DNA of 64,000 bases from Mycolicibacterium mucogenicum DSM 44124 (GCF_005670685.2 NZ_CP062008.1:4774001-4838000), one strand, 5' to 3'. Shown: positions 8,639 to 17,737, counted from the stretch's first letter. A program made the numbers and translations. Notes: generated by a model not told the origin, from the sequence alone.

Positions 8639-9544
8639 GTGTTAAAGATGATTCAGGATTCGACTGGGGCCAAGGACATGCGGCCGCATTTCGAGGACAT
8701 CCAGGCCCACTACGACCTGTCTGACGATTTCTTCGGGCTGTTCCAGGACAACTCCCGCAAGTACAGCTGCGCCTACTTCACCGGACCTACGGTCACGATG
8801 GAACAGGCGCAGCTCGCCAACGTCGACCAGCATCTCGAACGGCTGGACCTCAAGCCCGGCATGACGCTGCTGGAGATCGGCTGCGGTTGGGGCCTGACGA
8901 TGCAGCGCGCCATGGAGAAGTACGACGTCAACGTCATCGGCCTGACGCTGAGCAAGAACCAGCAGGCGTTCTGCACGGAACTGCTGAGCAACACCGAGTC
9001 GGACCGTTCGCACCGGGTGCTGCTGCAGGGCTGGGAAGAGTTCCACGAGCCGGTGGACCGCATCGTGTCGATCGAGGCCTTCGAGCACTTCGGCTTCGAG
9101 CGCTATGACGACTTCTTCAAGAACTGCTACGAGATCATGCCCGCCGACGGCCGCATGACCATCCAGAGCAGTGTGAGCTACCACCCGTTCGACATGTCCG
9201 CCCGCGGCAAGAAGGTGTCGTTCGAGATGGCGCGGTTCATCAAGTTCATGGCCACAGACATTTTCCCGGGCGGTCGCCTGCCCACCACGCAGATGATGAT
9301 CGATCATGGCGAAAAAGCCGGCTTCAATGTTCCGGAGCCGCTGTCGCTGCGTAACCACTACATCAAGACGCTCGGGGTCTGGGCGGCCAACCTCGAGCAC
9401 CATAAGGACGAGGCGATCGCGATCTCCGGCCAGGTGAACTACGACCGCTACATGAAGTATCTGACCGGTTGCCAGTACTACTTCCTCGACGAGTGCCTCG
9501 ACGTCAGCCTTGTCACCTACACCAAGGAAGAGGAAGCCGCGTAG
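8639..9544 (+). CDS. mmaA4: Mycolic acid S-adenosylmethionine-dependent methyltransferase (MmaA4-like)
   Basis: The product is 301 aa, the usual length of the CmaA/MmaA/PcaA family. The SAM motif LLEIGCGWG has its glycines at residues 81-85. Family tracts include [46 protein letters not shown] and DIFPGGRLP. Members cyclopropanate or hydroxymethylate meromycolate chains. Compared with my memory of M. tuberculosis MmaA4 (hydroxymycolate synthase), similarity is high along the whole length, but other paralogues are close and the product cannot be fixed. GTG 8639 has AGGAAGG nine bases upstream; an ATG at 8648 is an alternative. Only one such gene is present here, against four at the M. tuberculosis locus. 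Confidence 0.85.
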   Translation: MLKMIQDSTGAKDMRPHFEDIQAHYDLSDDFFGLFQDNSRKYSCAYFTGPTVTMEQAQLANVDQHLERLDLKPGMTLLEIGCGWGLTMQRAMEKYDVNVIGLTLSKNQQAFCTELLSNTESDRSHRVLLQGWEEFHEPVDRIVSIEAFEHFGFERYDDFFKNCYEIMPADGRMTIQSSVSYHPFDMSARGKKVSFEMARFIKFMATDIFPGGRLPTTQMMIDHGEKAGFNVPEPLSLRNHYIKTLGVWAANLEHHKDEAIAISGQVNYDRYMKYLTGCQYYFLDECLDVSLVTYTKEEEAA

Positions 9545-9557
9545 GCATCTTCGACAA

Positions 9558-9590
9558 GTAGCGCCCCCGACCCGAGGTCGGGGGCGCTAC
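9558..9590. terminator. Strong hairpin between mmaA and the convergent glycoside hydrolase gene
   Basis: GTAGCGCCCCCGAC pairs perfectly with GTCGGGGGCGCTAC (14 bp) around the loop CCGAG. It lies between the convergent stops and probably terminates transcription on both strands. Confidence 0.85.
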
Positions 9591-9601
9591 TCGTTTCGGG
9601 A

Positions 9602-11416
9602 TCAGTTGTCGGACGACGACTTCGCACTTGCGTCACTGTGACGGTGCGAGCGCTTCTCGACGACGGGCGGGGTCGCGTCGGACGCCGCGGTGCCTGACTT
9701 GTCCGGCTTGTCCGACTTGGCGGCCTGGTCTGACTTGTCCGACTTGGCGGCCTGGTCCGACTTGGCGGTCTTGCCGCCCGTGCCCTTCGGGTGCGAGGTC
9801 GATCCGTCATCCTTGCGGGGCTTGCCCGACGTCTTGCCGGACGAGTCCGCCGCCGCAGTGGTGTCCGACGTCTTGCCGTCCGCGTCGGTGTCCGAGGCCT
9901 TGCCCTCCGCCTTGGTATCCGACGTCTTGCCCGCCGCGGCATCCGACGCCGCCGTGCTGTCGGACGCCGTCGACGCGGCGTCCGCGCCGGTCCCCTTGGC
10001 GCGCTTCTTCACCTTGGTTGCCGTCGATGCGGTTTCCGTGGATTCGGTCGTCCCGGATTCCGCGGCCGCGGCCGTCGTCGCAACGGACGCCGTGGCAGCA
10101 GTCGCAGTGACAGCTGCCTTCGCAGCCAATGGCGTGGTGGTCGGCAGGGTTCCGCTGAGGTGCGCACTGACTGCCGTGGCCCAGGCGTTGATGGCCTTGC
10201 CGAGCTGCTGGAACTCGCCTTGGATCGCAAGGCTGATCGACTTCAGCAGGCTCGCCAGTGACTGGGCGATCGCCGTGACCCCGGAGACTATGCCACCGAC
10301 CGTCGAGCCGACGCCGCCGGCCGCACTGCTGGCGTACTCCTTGATCGCCGCTTCGATAACGGCGACGGCCAGCTTCGGCGTCCAGTCGGCGTTGTAGATG
10401 CCGAACCCATCGGCACCGGCGACGCCGTCCTGCGCCGTGTAGATGAACACCGGCCCGGCATAGGCGAGGGTCTGCCAAGTGTCGAGCAGATTCTTGATCA
10501 GGTCGGCCTGGGTCTGCTCGCTGACGTCGTTGGTCGATGCGCCGAACTCGCTGATCCAGATCTTGAGGTTGCCGTCGCCGTACTGCTGCAGGAGCTGATA
10601 GATCGCATTCAGTTGTGTCAGTGGGGAATTCGCGACGCCGGAGCCCGACGAGAAGGGCAGCGACTCCTGATACGGATGGAACGACAACGCGTCGAAGTAG
10701 CCGGAGGCGCCGGCAGCCAGCATCTCCTTGACGAACGTCACCGGATCCAGCGTGATGCTGCCGAAGCTGATGACGCTGCCGAGCGCACCGGCGACCACGG
10801 TGGCGGTCGGGTCGACCGCCTTGATCGCCGGGTAGGCCGCCTTGAGCAGCGCCGCATAGGCGGTTGCGTCGATGGGGTCCGAGGACAGCACGTAGTTCGG
10901 CTCGTTCCAGATCTCGTATGCCGAGATGATCGAGCCGTACCGCTTGGCCACCTCGGTCGCGAATGACGCGTACGTGGCGGGGTCCGGTGTGCCGGCACCC
11001 GTGATGGACGTCGAGGAGCCCGCCCATGTCGGCGTGCTGGCGATCTCCACCATGACGCCCATGTTCCGGTCCGCCGCGGCCTGCATGACCATGTCCATGT
11101 AGGACCAGTTGTAGGTGCCCTGCGCAGGTTCGACGAAAATCCACGGCACGAAGACCCGAATGTCCTGAACCCCGATGGACTGCAGGGTGTCGAGTGTCTG
11201 GTCGATCTGCGCCTGGGTCTGCCCGTACAACCCTGAGTCCGCGATCCCGATGGTCGACGGCGACGACACGATTTCCGCGGTGTTCTCGATCTGGGCGGTC
11301 AGATTCGACGGCCCGCTCGACGGCGGCGCGTACGCGCAGATCAGCGCGATCGGGAGTATCGCGATAATGCCGCGAAGCGCACAGGCACGGACCAATCCGC
11401 GCAGCGACCAATACAT
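9602..11416 (-). CDS. Secreted clan GH-A glycoside hydrolase (GH39-like) with Lys/Asp/Ser-rich tail
   Basis: The product is 604 aa from ATG 11416, which has GAGGAGG upstream. The frame stays open to 11611 but without family sense. An N-terminal hydrophobic segment (ALRGIIAILPIALICAYA) acts as signal peptide or anchor. The catalytic domain shows AYEIWNEPNY, with the acid/base glutamate in WNEP, and KIWISEFGAS with the nucleophile glutamate. This is the pattern of GH39 and related clan-A enzymes. From about residue 360 an Ala/Thr linker leads to a tail of KSD, AAKSDQ and TSDT repeats and a final RSHRHSD. It probably cleaves cell-envelope or environmental polysaccharide. The tail may bind the wall or simply be disordered. 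Confidence 0.8.
   Translation of the reverse strand: MYWSLRGLVRACALRGIIAILPIALICAYAPPSSGPSNLTAQIENTAEIVSSPSTIGIADSGLYGQTQAQIDQTLDTLQSIGVQDIRVFVPWIFVEPAQGTYNWSYMDMVMQAAADRNMGVMVEIASTPTWAGSSTSITGAGTPDPATYASFATEVAKRYGSIISAYEIWNEPNYVLSSDPIDATAYAALLKAAYPAIKAVDPTATVVAGALGSVISFGSITLDPVTFVKEMLAAGASGYFDALSFHPYQESLPFSSGSGVANSPLTQLNAIYQLLQQYGDGNLKIWISEFGASTNDVSEQTQADLIKNLLDTWQTLAYAGPVFIYTAQDGVAGADGFGIYNADWTPKLAVAVIEAAIKEYASSAAGGVGSTVGGIVSGVTAIAQSLASLLKSISLAIQGEFQQLGKAINAWATAVSAHLSGTLPTTTPLAAKAAVTATAATASVATTAAAAESGTTESTETASTATKVKKRAKGTGADAASTASDSTAASDAAAGKTSDTKAEGKASDTDADGKTSDTTAAADSSGKTSGKPRKDDGSTSHPKGTGGKTAKSDQAAKSDKSDQAAKSDKPDKSGTAASDATPPVVEKRSHRHSDASAKSSSDN
9711..9764. repeat. 27-bp tandem duplication in the hydrolase tail
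   Basis: Two adjacent 27-bp units (9711-9737 and 9738-9764) differ at one base. They encode repeats of the AAKSDQ/KSDK type on the minus strand. This is an in-frame, expandable low-complexity stretch. Confidence 0.75.
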
Positions 11417-11835
11417 GCCAGCCTCCTCACCCCGAACGACAGGCCAGCGAATTGTTGCGAGGCCGTCGATGAATGGCGGAGACATTACCGCCATTGGCGG
11501 CAACAAATCTGCAGAACCGTCAGAGCCATAAACATACCTATGGTCAATAACCAGGTGGAAAGCTATTCTCCATTCACAGCCCGCTGATAGACTCCTGACA
11601 GAATTTTCCAATGAATCGACAATGACGCGTTGTATAGCACACGTAATTACCTGTCATAGCAAATACGAATTACCGTTGCCAAAGTCACCGATACGAAGCA
11701 GAACATACGTCCGGTATATTTTTCGGAACAGCTCGACGCGAGCCGGCGCGGCCGATACGAGAAGAGCGGAGACAGATCATCGCTACGTGGCATTCAGTTC
11801 TGACGTACGCCGGCGCCATCACGCTGTGCGCAGCC
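11417..11835. other. AT-rich intergenic stretch between divergent genes
   Basis: About 420 bp separate the hydrolase start from the first canonical start of the EEP-family gene. The part around 11520-11720 is clearly richer in A and T than its neighbours. It must hold the promoters of both genes. The frame of the downstream gene is open from 11647 (see its entry). I see no RNA gene or clear operator in it. Confidence 0.5.
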
Positions 11836-12729
11836 GTGGCCGGACTCGCGGTGCGGTGGATTCCGATCGTCAACCGGACGTTGTTGGCGCTGGCCGCCGG
11901 CGCCCCCTATGCGCTCATCGGCGCCCCGGTTGCCGCCGTCCTGTTCGGTGTCGCGGGGAACTGGCCGCTGACAGCGGTCGCGGTTGCGACCACCGTCGCC
12001 GCGGTCGTCGTACAACTGCCCCTGTTCCGACGCGCGCAGGCGCCGTCGGGGACGGCGCTGCGGTTCCTGTCCGCCAATCTGCGCTACGGACGGGCCGACG
12101 CCGAAGCCGTCGTCCGGTACGCCGAGGAGGGCGCGGATGTCGTTGCGCTGCAAGAACTCACGCCCGCCGCGTTGGCCCGGCTGGAGGCCGCGGGGCTGGA
12201 CCGGCTGTTCCCGCACCGGGCGCTGCGCGAGATGGACGAGCCCGGTGGCGTCGGTCTGTGGAGCCGCCACCCGATCAGTGACGTCCGCATCGACGACGGA
12301 TTCTGGCTGGGAATGCTGGCCGCCGACGTCCACCTGCCCGAGGCGCCGGCCCCCACCCGGGTGCTGACCGTCCACCTGTCCGCGCCCTGGCCCGACCCGC
12401 TACAGGGCTGGCGCGACGACCTCGCGCGACTGGCCGGCACGTTGCTGACGGCGGCCCGGGCAAGCACCGGCCCGGTGCTGCTGGCCGGCGACCTCAACGC
12501 GACGCCGGACATGCGCGAGTTCCGCCGGCTGCTGCGGCAGGGCTATCAGGACGCCGGCGCGCAGGCCGGTGCCGGCGTGGTGCGCACGCATCCGTCCGAC
12601 ATCGTCGCGCCACCGGTTTTCGCCGTCGACCACATCCTGACGCGCGGGTACGTGGCCACCTCGCTGCGGACGCTGCAGGTGCCCGGTTCCGACCACCGGG
12701 CCCTACTGGCGCAGTTGGTCGCCGGCTGA
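11836..12729 (+). CDS. Endonuclease/exonuclease/phosphatase (EEP) family membrane-anchored hydrolase
   Basis: The product is 297 aa from GTG 11836. One or two hydrophobic helices lie at the N-terminus, followed by an EEP domain with RFLSANLRYGRAD, VVALQEL, GDLNATPD, FAVDHIL and GSDHRALLAQL. These carry the catalytic Asn, Glu, Asp and His. The family includes DNases and phosphodiesterases; the active site should face outside the membrane. The hydrophobic helix seems to begin upstream of the GTG: in-frame codons before it encode a segment including LTYAGAITLCAAVAG with no ATG, GTG or TTG. A non-standard ATC start near 11779, seven bases after GGAG, is possible. Confidence 0.8.
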   Translation: MAGLAVRWIPIVNRTLLALAAGAPYALIGAPVAAVLFGVAGNWPLTAVAVATTVAAVVVQLPLFRRAQAPSGTALRFLSANLRYGRADAEAVVRYAEEGADVVALQELTPAALARLEAAGLDRLFPHRALREMDEPGGVGLWSRHPISDVRIDDGFWLGMLAADVHLPEAPAPTRVLTVHLSAPWPDPLQGWRDDLARLAGTLLTAARASTGPVLLAGDLNATPDMREFRRLLRQGYQDAGAQAGAGVVRTHPSDIVAPPVFAVDHILTRGYVATSLRTLQVPGSDHRALLAQLVAG

Positions 12730-12730
12730 C

Positions 12731-13390
12731 TCAGTTCACCGGCACGTCGAGGATCGGGCGCGGCTCCGATGCGCCCGGCCCGTTGAAGTGCCACCACTCC
12801 CCCGGGTAGACGGTCAGCCCGCCGGCGACCATGGCGTCGCGCAGCCGCGCGCGGTTGGCCTGCTGCGCTGGGGTGACTCCCGCGGTCGCGTAGGCCGTCG
12901 CGCGCGGCGTGAAATCGTCGAAATCGGTACCCATGTCGACGCCGGTGATCGTCACGTCCACCGACAGGCCGGACTCGTGGCTGCGCGCGAACTGGCTGGG
13001 TTTGGCGACCCAGTTCGGGTCCGGCACGGCCTGGAACATCCGCACCTGCACGTCATGCGGGCGGTAGCAGTCCCAGAACGTCAGCACCTCGCCGTGCGCG
13101 CGCAGAATCCGGGCGGCGGTGGCCAGCCCCGGCGCCATGGACTCGTGGATCAGGCACCGGGCATCGGCCGGATACAGCGCGACGCCGACGAAGTTGTTCT
13201 GGGTGGCGTAGCGCAGGTCGATCACCGCGTCGGGGACGACGGTCCGGACGTCGATCAGTCCGGCCGCGGCGGCCTGCGGTGACACCGGCGGCGGGGCGGG
13301 CTGTGGTGCTGCCGAGGCCGCGCCGAGGTCCGGCCCGAAATTCCCGACCGACAACAGTGCGCCCAAGGCGACGAGTGTTCGCACGAACAT
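12731..13390 (-). CDS. Exported M15-family D-Ala-D-Ala dipeptidase-like metallopeptidase
   Basis: The product is 219 aa from ATG 13390. The N-terminal signal peptide MFVRTLVALGALLSVGNF ends near AASAAP. The peptidase domain begins DVRTVVPDAVIDLRYAT and carries the zinc motif SHESGLSVDV (His and Asp ligands) and EWWHF (catalytic Glu and third ligand His). This is the pattern of VanX/DdpX-type dipeptidases. Such enzymes cut D-Ala-D-Ala or related stem-peptide fragments in the envelope. There is no vanH/vanA partner nearby, so a housekeeping peptidoglycan role is likelier than glycopeptide resistance. Convergent with the EEP gene, with one base between stops. Confidence 0.83.
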   Translation of the reverse strand: MFVRTLVALGALLSVGNFGPDLGAASAAPQPAPPPVSPQAAAAGLIDVRTVVPDAVIDLRYATQNNFVGVALYPADARCLIHESMAPGLATAARILRAHGEVLTFWDCYRPHDVQVRMFQAVPDPNWVAKPSQFARSHESGLSVDVTITGVDMGTDFDDFTPRATAYATAGVTPAQQANRARLRDAMVAGGLTVYPGEWWHFNGPGASEPRPILDVPVN

Positions 13391-13469
13391 GTGTCGAGGT
13401 TGCCAGATCCCGGCACCGGACAACCACGGGATCACCGGAAGTCGCGGCGCGCCAAGGCGGTCGGCGGGC

Positions 13470-14183
13470 TCAGCGCACGGGCGACACCGGCTTTCTGGTG
13501 TTCTTGGCACCGGCCCGCCGATTCTTCGTCGGCGCGGACTTGTCGGGCCGATCATCTGCCGCCTGCGGTGTGGCCAACCGGTCCATCCACATCCGCAGCG
13601 TGGTCACCAACAGCGCCGCACTCTGGTCGGCGTCGGCCATCCCGATGGCCTGCGATATCGCCAATCCGCTTCCGGTCGCCACGATGGCGTCGATCGCCTG
13701 ATCCAACCGCGGGTCGGCGGGATCGACGCCCTCGGGTATCAGGTCCTCGATCATCACCCGGACCGACTCCCGGAACCGATTGATGGTTTCCATGGTCCCG
13801 GCAGTCTGCTCGGGGTCCCCCAAAGTGCTCAACAGGTACTCCGAGCCGAGCACCGTGAGCGGGATGTCCGACGACAACCGCGACCACCAGATCGCCAGCA
13901 CCCCGAACCTGTCATCCACCGAATCCGACTCGCCGACAAGCATTTCCAGCAGCTTGGTGGTTTCCGCGAGGTACCTCGTGCGGAGGACTTCGAGGCAGAG
14001 CGCCTCTTTGCCCGCGAAGTTGCCGTAGACGGCACCGATGGTGCGGCCGGCGTCGGCCGCGATGGCTGCGATGGAGGTGCCGTGATACCCGTTCGCATAG
14101 AACAGCCGCGCCGCCGAGTCGAGCACATCCTGGCGCGTTTGTGCCTGACTCTCCGCGCGTGTCAACACTTTCCGAGCCGCCAC
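13470..14183 (-). CDS. TetR-family regulator of the monooxygenase operon
   Basis: The product is 237 aa if translation starts at GTG 14183, which has GGAGGA five bases upstream. An in-frame ATG at 14210 lacks a ribosome binding site. The helix-turn-helix reads RQDVLDSAARLFYANGYHGT then SIAAIAADAGRTIGAVYGNF. The C-terminus is Lys/Arg-rich (DKSAPTKNRRAGAKNTRK), which is unusual for the family and could add DNA contacts. It is divergent from the six-gene SDR-BVMO-esterase operon. It is the obvious candidate repressor, with an inverted repeat in the shared spacer. Confidence 0.85.
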   Translation of the reverse strand: MAARKVLTRAESQAQTRQDVLDSAARLFYANGYHGTSIAAIAADAGRTIGAVYGNFAGKEALCLEVLRTRYLAETTKLLEMLVGESDSVDDRFGVLAIWWSRLSSDIPLTVLGSEYLLSTLGDPEQTAGTMETINRFRESVRVMIEDLIPEGVDPADPRLDQAIDAIVATGSGLAISQAIGMADADQSAALLVTTLRMWMDRLATPQAADDRPDKSAPTKNRRAGAKNTRKPVSPVR

Positions 14184-14487
14184 AGTGTCCTCCGCAGGTC
14201 CGCCAACCATCGCCGACGAGAGGCCAGACTACCGCGTCGGCCCGCCGGAAATTTTATATTGCTCCAATATCTGAATAGGGCTACTATCCGAAATGTGACA
14301 TCGGCTCCACGGCGGACAGCCCGACGGCGGCGCCATGCCCATGCCCGCGATGAGCACGACGCAGGCCCGGCGACGCGTTCCGCCCAGCGAAATTCATTGC
14401 TGCTCAATTCTTTTCATTGCGATCGACCCAAGGAGCCGAAATGACCGATACACACCGCACGACCAGCACCGCCGAAGGATGTCGACC
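14184..14487. promoter_or_regulatory. Divergent promoter region with an ATATTG/CAATAT inverted repeat
   Basis: These 304 bp separate the TetR gene from the SDR operon. Positions 14256-14270 read ATATTG, CTC, CAATAT: perfect 6-bp arms in an otherwise GC-rich context. This is a candidate TetR operator overlapping AT-rich promoter sequence. No gene is seen in the spacer. Confidence 0.5.
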
Positions 14488-15345
14488 ATGGCGGTGACAG
14501 TGGTGACGGGCGCCGGCAGCGGCATCGGACGTGCGACGGCCTTGCGGTTCGCCCGCAACGGCTCCGAGGTCGTGGTGGCCGACATCAACGAGCAGACCGG
14601 CAAGGAAACGGTCGACCTCATTCAGGATGCGGGCGGCCGCGCGGTGTTCCGGCGGCTCGACGTCGCCGACCTCACCGACTGGGAGGAGTTCACCGACCGG
14701 GTGTGCGCCGAACACGGCGTGCCCGATGTCGTCGTCAACAACGCCGGCATCCTCATCGGTGGCGGGTTCCTGGAGCAGTCCAATGCGGACTGGCGGCGGA
14801 TGATCCAGATCAACATGATGAGCCCGCTGGTGGGATCGCGGTTGTTCGTGCAGCGCATGACCGACGCGGGCGTGCGCGGCCACATCGTCAACGTGTGTTC
14901 GGTCGGCGCCTTCATGCCGACGCCCATCGCCCCCTCGTACGTCGTCGCCAAGGCCGGTGCGTGGTTCGGCACCCAGGCGCTACGCGCGGAGTTCGGCGAC
15001 AAGGGCATCGGCGTCAGCGCGATCTGTCCTGGGTTGATCCGAACCAGCCTGGCCGCCAATGGGACTCGCGGCGGAGTCGACGACAGCGACAGTTCGGACT
15101 GGGCGGCGAAGCTCGCCGCCGGCCACCGTTACATCGGCCGGTCCCCCGACCGAGTGGCCGGCGCGATCGAACGCGCCGTGCGCTGGAACCTCTCGACCGT
15201 CCCTGTTGGCATCGAGGCCTGGGCCGGCTGGTATCTGTACCGGCTGTCACCGAGTGCGGCGCGCGGATTCTTGGGACTGTTCACGATGTCGATCGCCGAC
15301 AAAGCAGTGGCCCTGTCCGGCAAGATCTTCGGAGGTAAGCGATGA
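14488..15345 (+). CDS. Short-chain dehydrogenase/reductase (SDR), first gene of the operon
   Basis: The product is 285 aa. The Rossmann motif TGAGSGIG is at residues 7-14, NNAG is in the fourth strand, and the catalytic Tyr151-x3-Lys155 sits in SYVVAK with a serine in NVCSVGAF. It probably oxidises a secondary alcohol to a ketone with NAD(P). ATG 14488 is chosen because AAGGA lies seven bases upstream; ATG 14479 is the in-frame alternative. The stop overlaps the next ATG by four bases. The position ahead of two ketone monooxygenases and an esterase suggests it supplies their substrate. Confidence 0.88.
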   Translation: MAVTVVTGAGSGIGRATALRFARNGSEVVVADINEQTGKETVDLIQDAGGRAVFRRLDVADLTDWEEFTDRVCAEHGVPDVVVNNAGILIGGGFLEQSNADWRRMIQINMMSPLVGSRLFVQRMTDAGVRGHIVNVCSVGAFMPTPIAPSYVVAKAGAWFGTQALRAEFGDKGIGVSAICPGLIRTSLAANGTRGGVDDSDSSDWAAKLAAGHRYIGRSPDRVAGAIERAVRWNLSTVPVGIEAWAGWYLYRLSPSAARGFLGLFTMSIADKAVALSGKIFGGKR

Positions 15346-16205
15346 AGAACGTCATCGTCACCGGCGCGGGGGCCGGCATCGGTCGCGAGACGGCAAAGCT
15401 GTTCGCCGCCAAGGGCGGTCGGGTGGTCGTCGCCGACATCGACATGCCGGCCGCGAAGGAAACGGTCGAGCAGATCGTCGGCGCGGGCGGCCAAGCCGTC
15501 GCCTACCGGCTGGACGTGGCCGCCGAAGACGAGTGGGAGGCCTTCGGCGAGTGGATGTTTGCCCACTTCGGCGCGCCCCACGTGCTGATCAACAACGCGG
15601 GCGTCATGGACCTCGGCGGGTTCGTCGAGATGAGCGCCGCGCAATGGCAGCGCGAGATCGACATCAACCTGATGAGCGTCATCTACGGATCGCGGGTCTT
15701 CGCGCAACAGATGATCGACGACGGGATTCGCGGCCACATCGTGAATCTGTCGTCGGCGGCCGCGTACTTCCCGTCCAGGCTCGAGCCGGCATACGGCGTC
15801 GCGAAGTCGGCGGTCCTGATGGCCTCTCAGTCGCTCCGGGTGGAGTTGCGCGGCAAAGGGATCGGCGTCACCGCGATCTGCCCGGGCGCGATCCGCACTA
15901 ACCTGCTCGCCAACGGTGAACGGGCCGGGCTCACCGCGGCGCAGCAGGCGGCGTGGCGTGAGAGCGCGGGCGGTATGCAGCGATACGCCTACACCTCACC
16001 GCAGAAGGTGGCCCGGGCGATCGAACGGGCCGTGCGGTGGAATTCGGCGATCGTGCCGGTCGCACCGGAAGCCTGGCTGCTGTACGGGCTGTTCCGGCTC
16101 TCCCCCAGCCTCACGCGCGAAATTCTCGCGCGCGCGTCGTTCGACCGCATCGAATCCGTGATCCCGGTCGCCGGTAAGGCACTCGCCCGGCTGACCGGGA
16201 AATAG
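15342..16205 (+). CDS. Short-chain dehydrogenase/reductase (SDR), second gene of the operon
   Basis: The product is 287 aa, clearly a paralogue of the preceding gene. It has the same TGAGAGIG at residues 7-14 and Tyr151/Lys155 (AYGVAK). The pair also shares C-terminal tracts such as ARAIERAVRWNSAIVPV against AGAIERAVRWNLSTVPV. A local duplication is the simple explanation. Two alcohol dehydrogenases in one operon could handle two alcohols, for example the starting substrate and the alcohol released by the esterase. The start overlaps the upstream stop (ATGA), implying translational coupling. Confidence 0.88.
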   Translation: MKNVIVTGAGAGIGRETAKLFAAKGGRVVVADIDMPAAKETVEQIVGAGGQAVAYRLDVAAEDEWEAFGEWMFAHFGAPHVLINNAGVMDLGGFVEMSAAQWQREIDINLMSVIYGSRVFAQQMIDDGIRGHIVNLSSAAAYFPSRLEPAYGVAKSAVLMASQSLRVELRGKGIGVTAICPGAIRTNLLANGERAGLTAAQQAAWRESAGGMQRYAYTSPQKVARAIERAVRWNSAIVPVAPEAWLLYGLFRLSPSLTREILARASFDRIESVIPVAGKALARLTGK

Positions 16206-16210
16206 GAGAT

Positions 16211-17737
16211 ATGACAATGACATCCAGCCCCGAATTCGAGGTCGTCGTCATCGGTGCGGGCTTCGGCGGCATCAACGCCGGCGTCCGGCTCCGGCAGGCC
16301 GGCATCGAGAACTTCGTCATCCTCGACAAATGGGACAAGGTGGGCGGGACGTGGAACGCCAACCACTACCCCGGCGTGGCGGTCGACATTCCGTCGTTCA
16401 TCTATCAGTTCAGCTATCACCAAAAGGGCGACTGGTCGCGGCTTTTCGCACCGGGTCACGAAATTCAGGCGTACGCCGAGGAGGTCGTGGATGCCCACGG
16501 GCTGCGGCCCAAGCTGCGCCTGAACACCACGGTCACCGGCTGCCGGTTCGACGAGGCGAACGACATCTGGCACGTCAGTACCGACGCCGGCGAGGTGACG
16601 GCCCGGTTCATCATCGCGGGCATCGGCGGCCTCGAGGTACCGAACCTCCCGGATATCGCGGGCATCGACAGCTTCGGCGGGACGGTGCTGCACACCGCCG
16701 CCTGGGATCACAGCGTCGATCTGCGCGGTAAGCGTGTCGGCGTCATCGGCACGGGTGCCAGTGCGCTGCAACTGATTCCGGAGGTCGCCAAAGTCGCCGC
16801 CCACCTCACGGTGTTCCAGCGCACCCCGATCTGGGTCGCGCCCAAGCCGGATTGGCACACCGGCCCGGTCACCAGGGCGGTGCTGGGCACCCCGATACTG
16901 CGCGCGCCGTTGCGCGCGATCGGCATGGTGGGTGTCGAAGTCGGTGTCGGCGCCGGCATGCTGCACGGGCGGCGTATGAAGCCGCTCATCCGCGGTGCGG
17001 AAGCCGCGCTGAAACTCTGGATGCGCACGCAGGTCAAGGATCCGGTGACGCGGGAGAAGCTCACCCCGAAGTACCTGCTGGGCTGCAAGCGGCCATCGAT
17101 GCACAACGAGTACTTCAAGACCTACAACCTGCCGCACGTCGATCTGGTGACCGACCCCATCGAAAAGGTCATCCCCGACGCGGTGGTGACCGAGGGCGGC
17201 GCCGCGCACGACATCGATGTGTTGGTGTGCGCCACCGGATTCAAGGTCATGGCCAAGGGCAGCACGCCGCCGTTCCCGACCCTGGGCCGCGGCGGCATCG
17301 ATCTCAACGAGTTCTGGGAAGCCAACCGCTACCAGGCGTACCAGGGCGTCTCGGCGCCGAAGTTCCCCAACGCCTTCCTCGTCATCGGGCCGTATGCCTA
17401 TGCACCGGGCTCGTATCTGGTGTTGATCGAGTCGACCGGGGACCACGCAGTGCGCGTGATCACCGAGGCGCGGCAGCGTGGAGCCACCCGTGTGGAGATC
17501 AAGCAGGAGCCGCACGACCGCTTCTTCGCGGACATGCAGAAGCGCGTCGCGGGGACTCCGCTGATGACCTCGGCGTGCGGCGGCTCCAACACCTACTACC
17601 TCAATCATCACGGTGACGCCGCGGCGTTCCGCCCGACCACCGTTCTGGAGATGCGTTGGGCGAACAAGCATTTCCCGCTGTCGGACTACCGGTTCACCCG
17701 CAACACGGTGCACGTGCCCGAGGGTGTGAGTGCATGA
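16211..17737 (+). CDS. Baeyer-Villiger-type flavin monooxygenase 1
   Basis: The product is 508 aa. Two Rossmann motifs are present: GAGFGG (residues 15-20) for FAD and GTGASA near residue 180 for NADPH. Between them the Baeyer-Villiger fingerprint FxGxxxHxxxW is intact as F155, G157, H161 and W165, followed by D. Such enzymes insert oxygen next to a ketone carbonyl to make an ester or lactone. ATG 16217 is better spaced (8 bp) from AGGAG than ATG 16211 (2 bp), so the true start may be two codons later. The gene is followed by a second monooxygenase with a 4-bp overlap. It resembles MymA-type enzymes of mycobacteria. Confidence 0.87.
   Translation: MTMTSSPEFEVVVIGAGFGGINAGVRLRQAGIENFVILDKWDKVGGTWNANHYPGVAVDIPSFIYQFSYHQKGDWSRLFAPGHEIQAYAEEVVDAHGLRPKLRLNTTVTGCRFDEANDIWHVSTDAGEVTARFIIAGIGGLEVPNLPDIAGIDSFGGTVLHTAAWDHSVDLRGKRVGVIGTGASALQLIPEVAKVAAHLTVFQRTPIWVAPKPDWHTGPVTRAVLGTPILRAPLRAIGMVGVEVGVGAGMLHGRRMKPLIRGAEAALKLWMRTQVKDPVTREKLTPKYLLGCKRPSMHNEYFKTYNLPHVDLVTDPIEKVIPDAVVTEGGAAHDIDVLVCATGFKVMAKGSTPPFPTLGRGGIDLNEFWEANRYQAYQGVSAPKFPNAFLVIGPYAYAPGSYLVLIESTGDHAVRVITEARQRGATRVEIKQEPHDRFFADMQKRVAGTPLMTSACGGSNTYYLNHHGDAAAFRPTTVLEMRWANKHFPLSDYRFTRNTVHVPEGVSA

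Noticed and set aside
9711..9764. CRISPR or mobile repeat
   Set aside because: The units are adjacent without spacers and encode an in-frame low-complexity tail.
12731..13390. Glycopeptide-resistance (vanX) cluster
   Set aside because: The peptidase is VanX-like but exported and alone; no vanH, vanA or two-component pair is nearby.
17656..17733. Upstream extension of the second monooxygenase to an earlier start
   Set aside because: It reads through the end of the first monooxygenase in another frame. ATG 17734 at the stop overlap is directly before the FAD motif.
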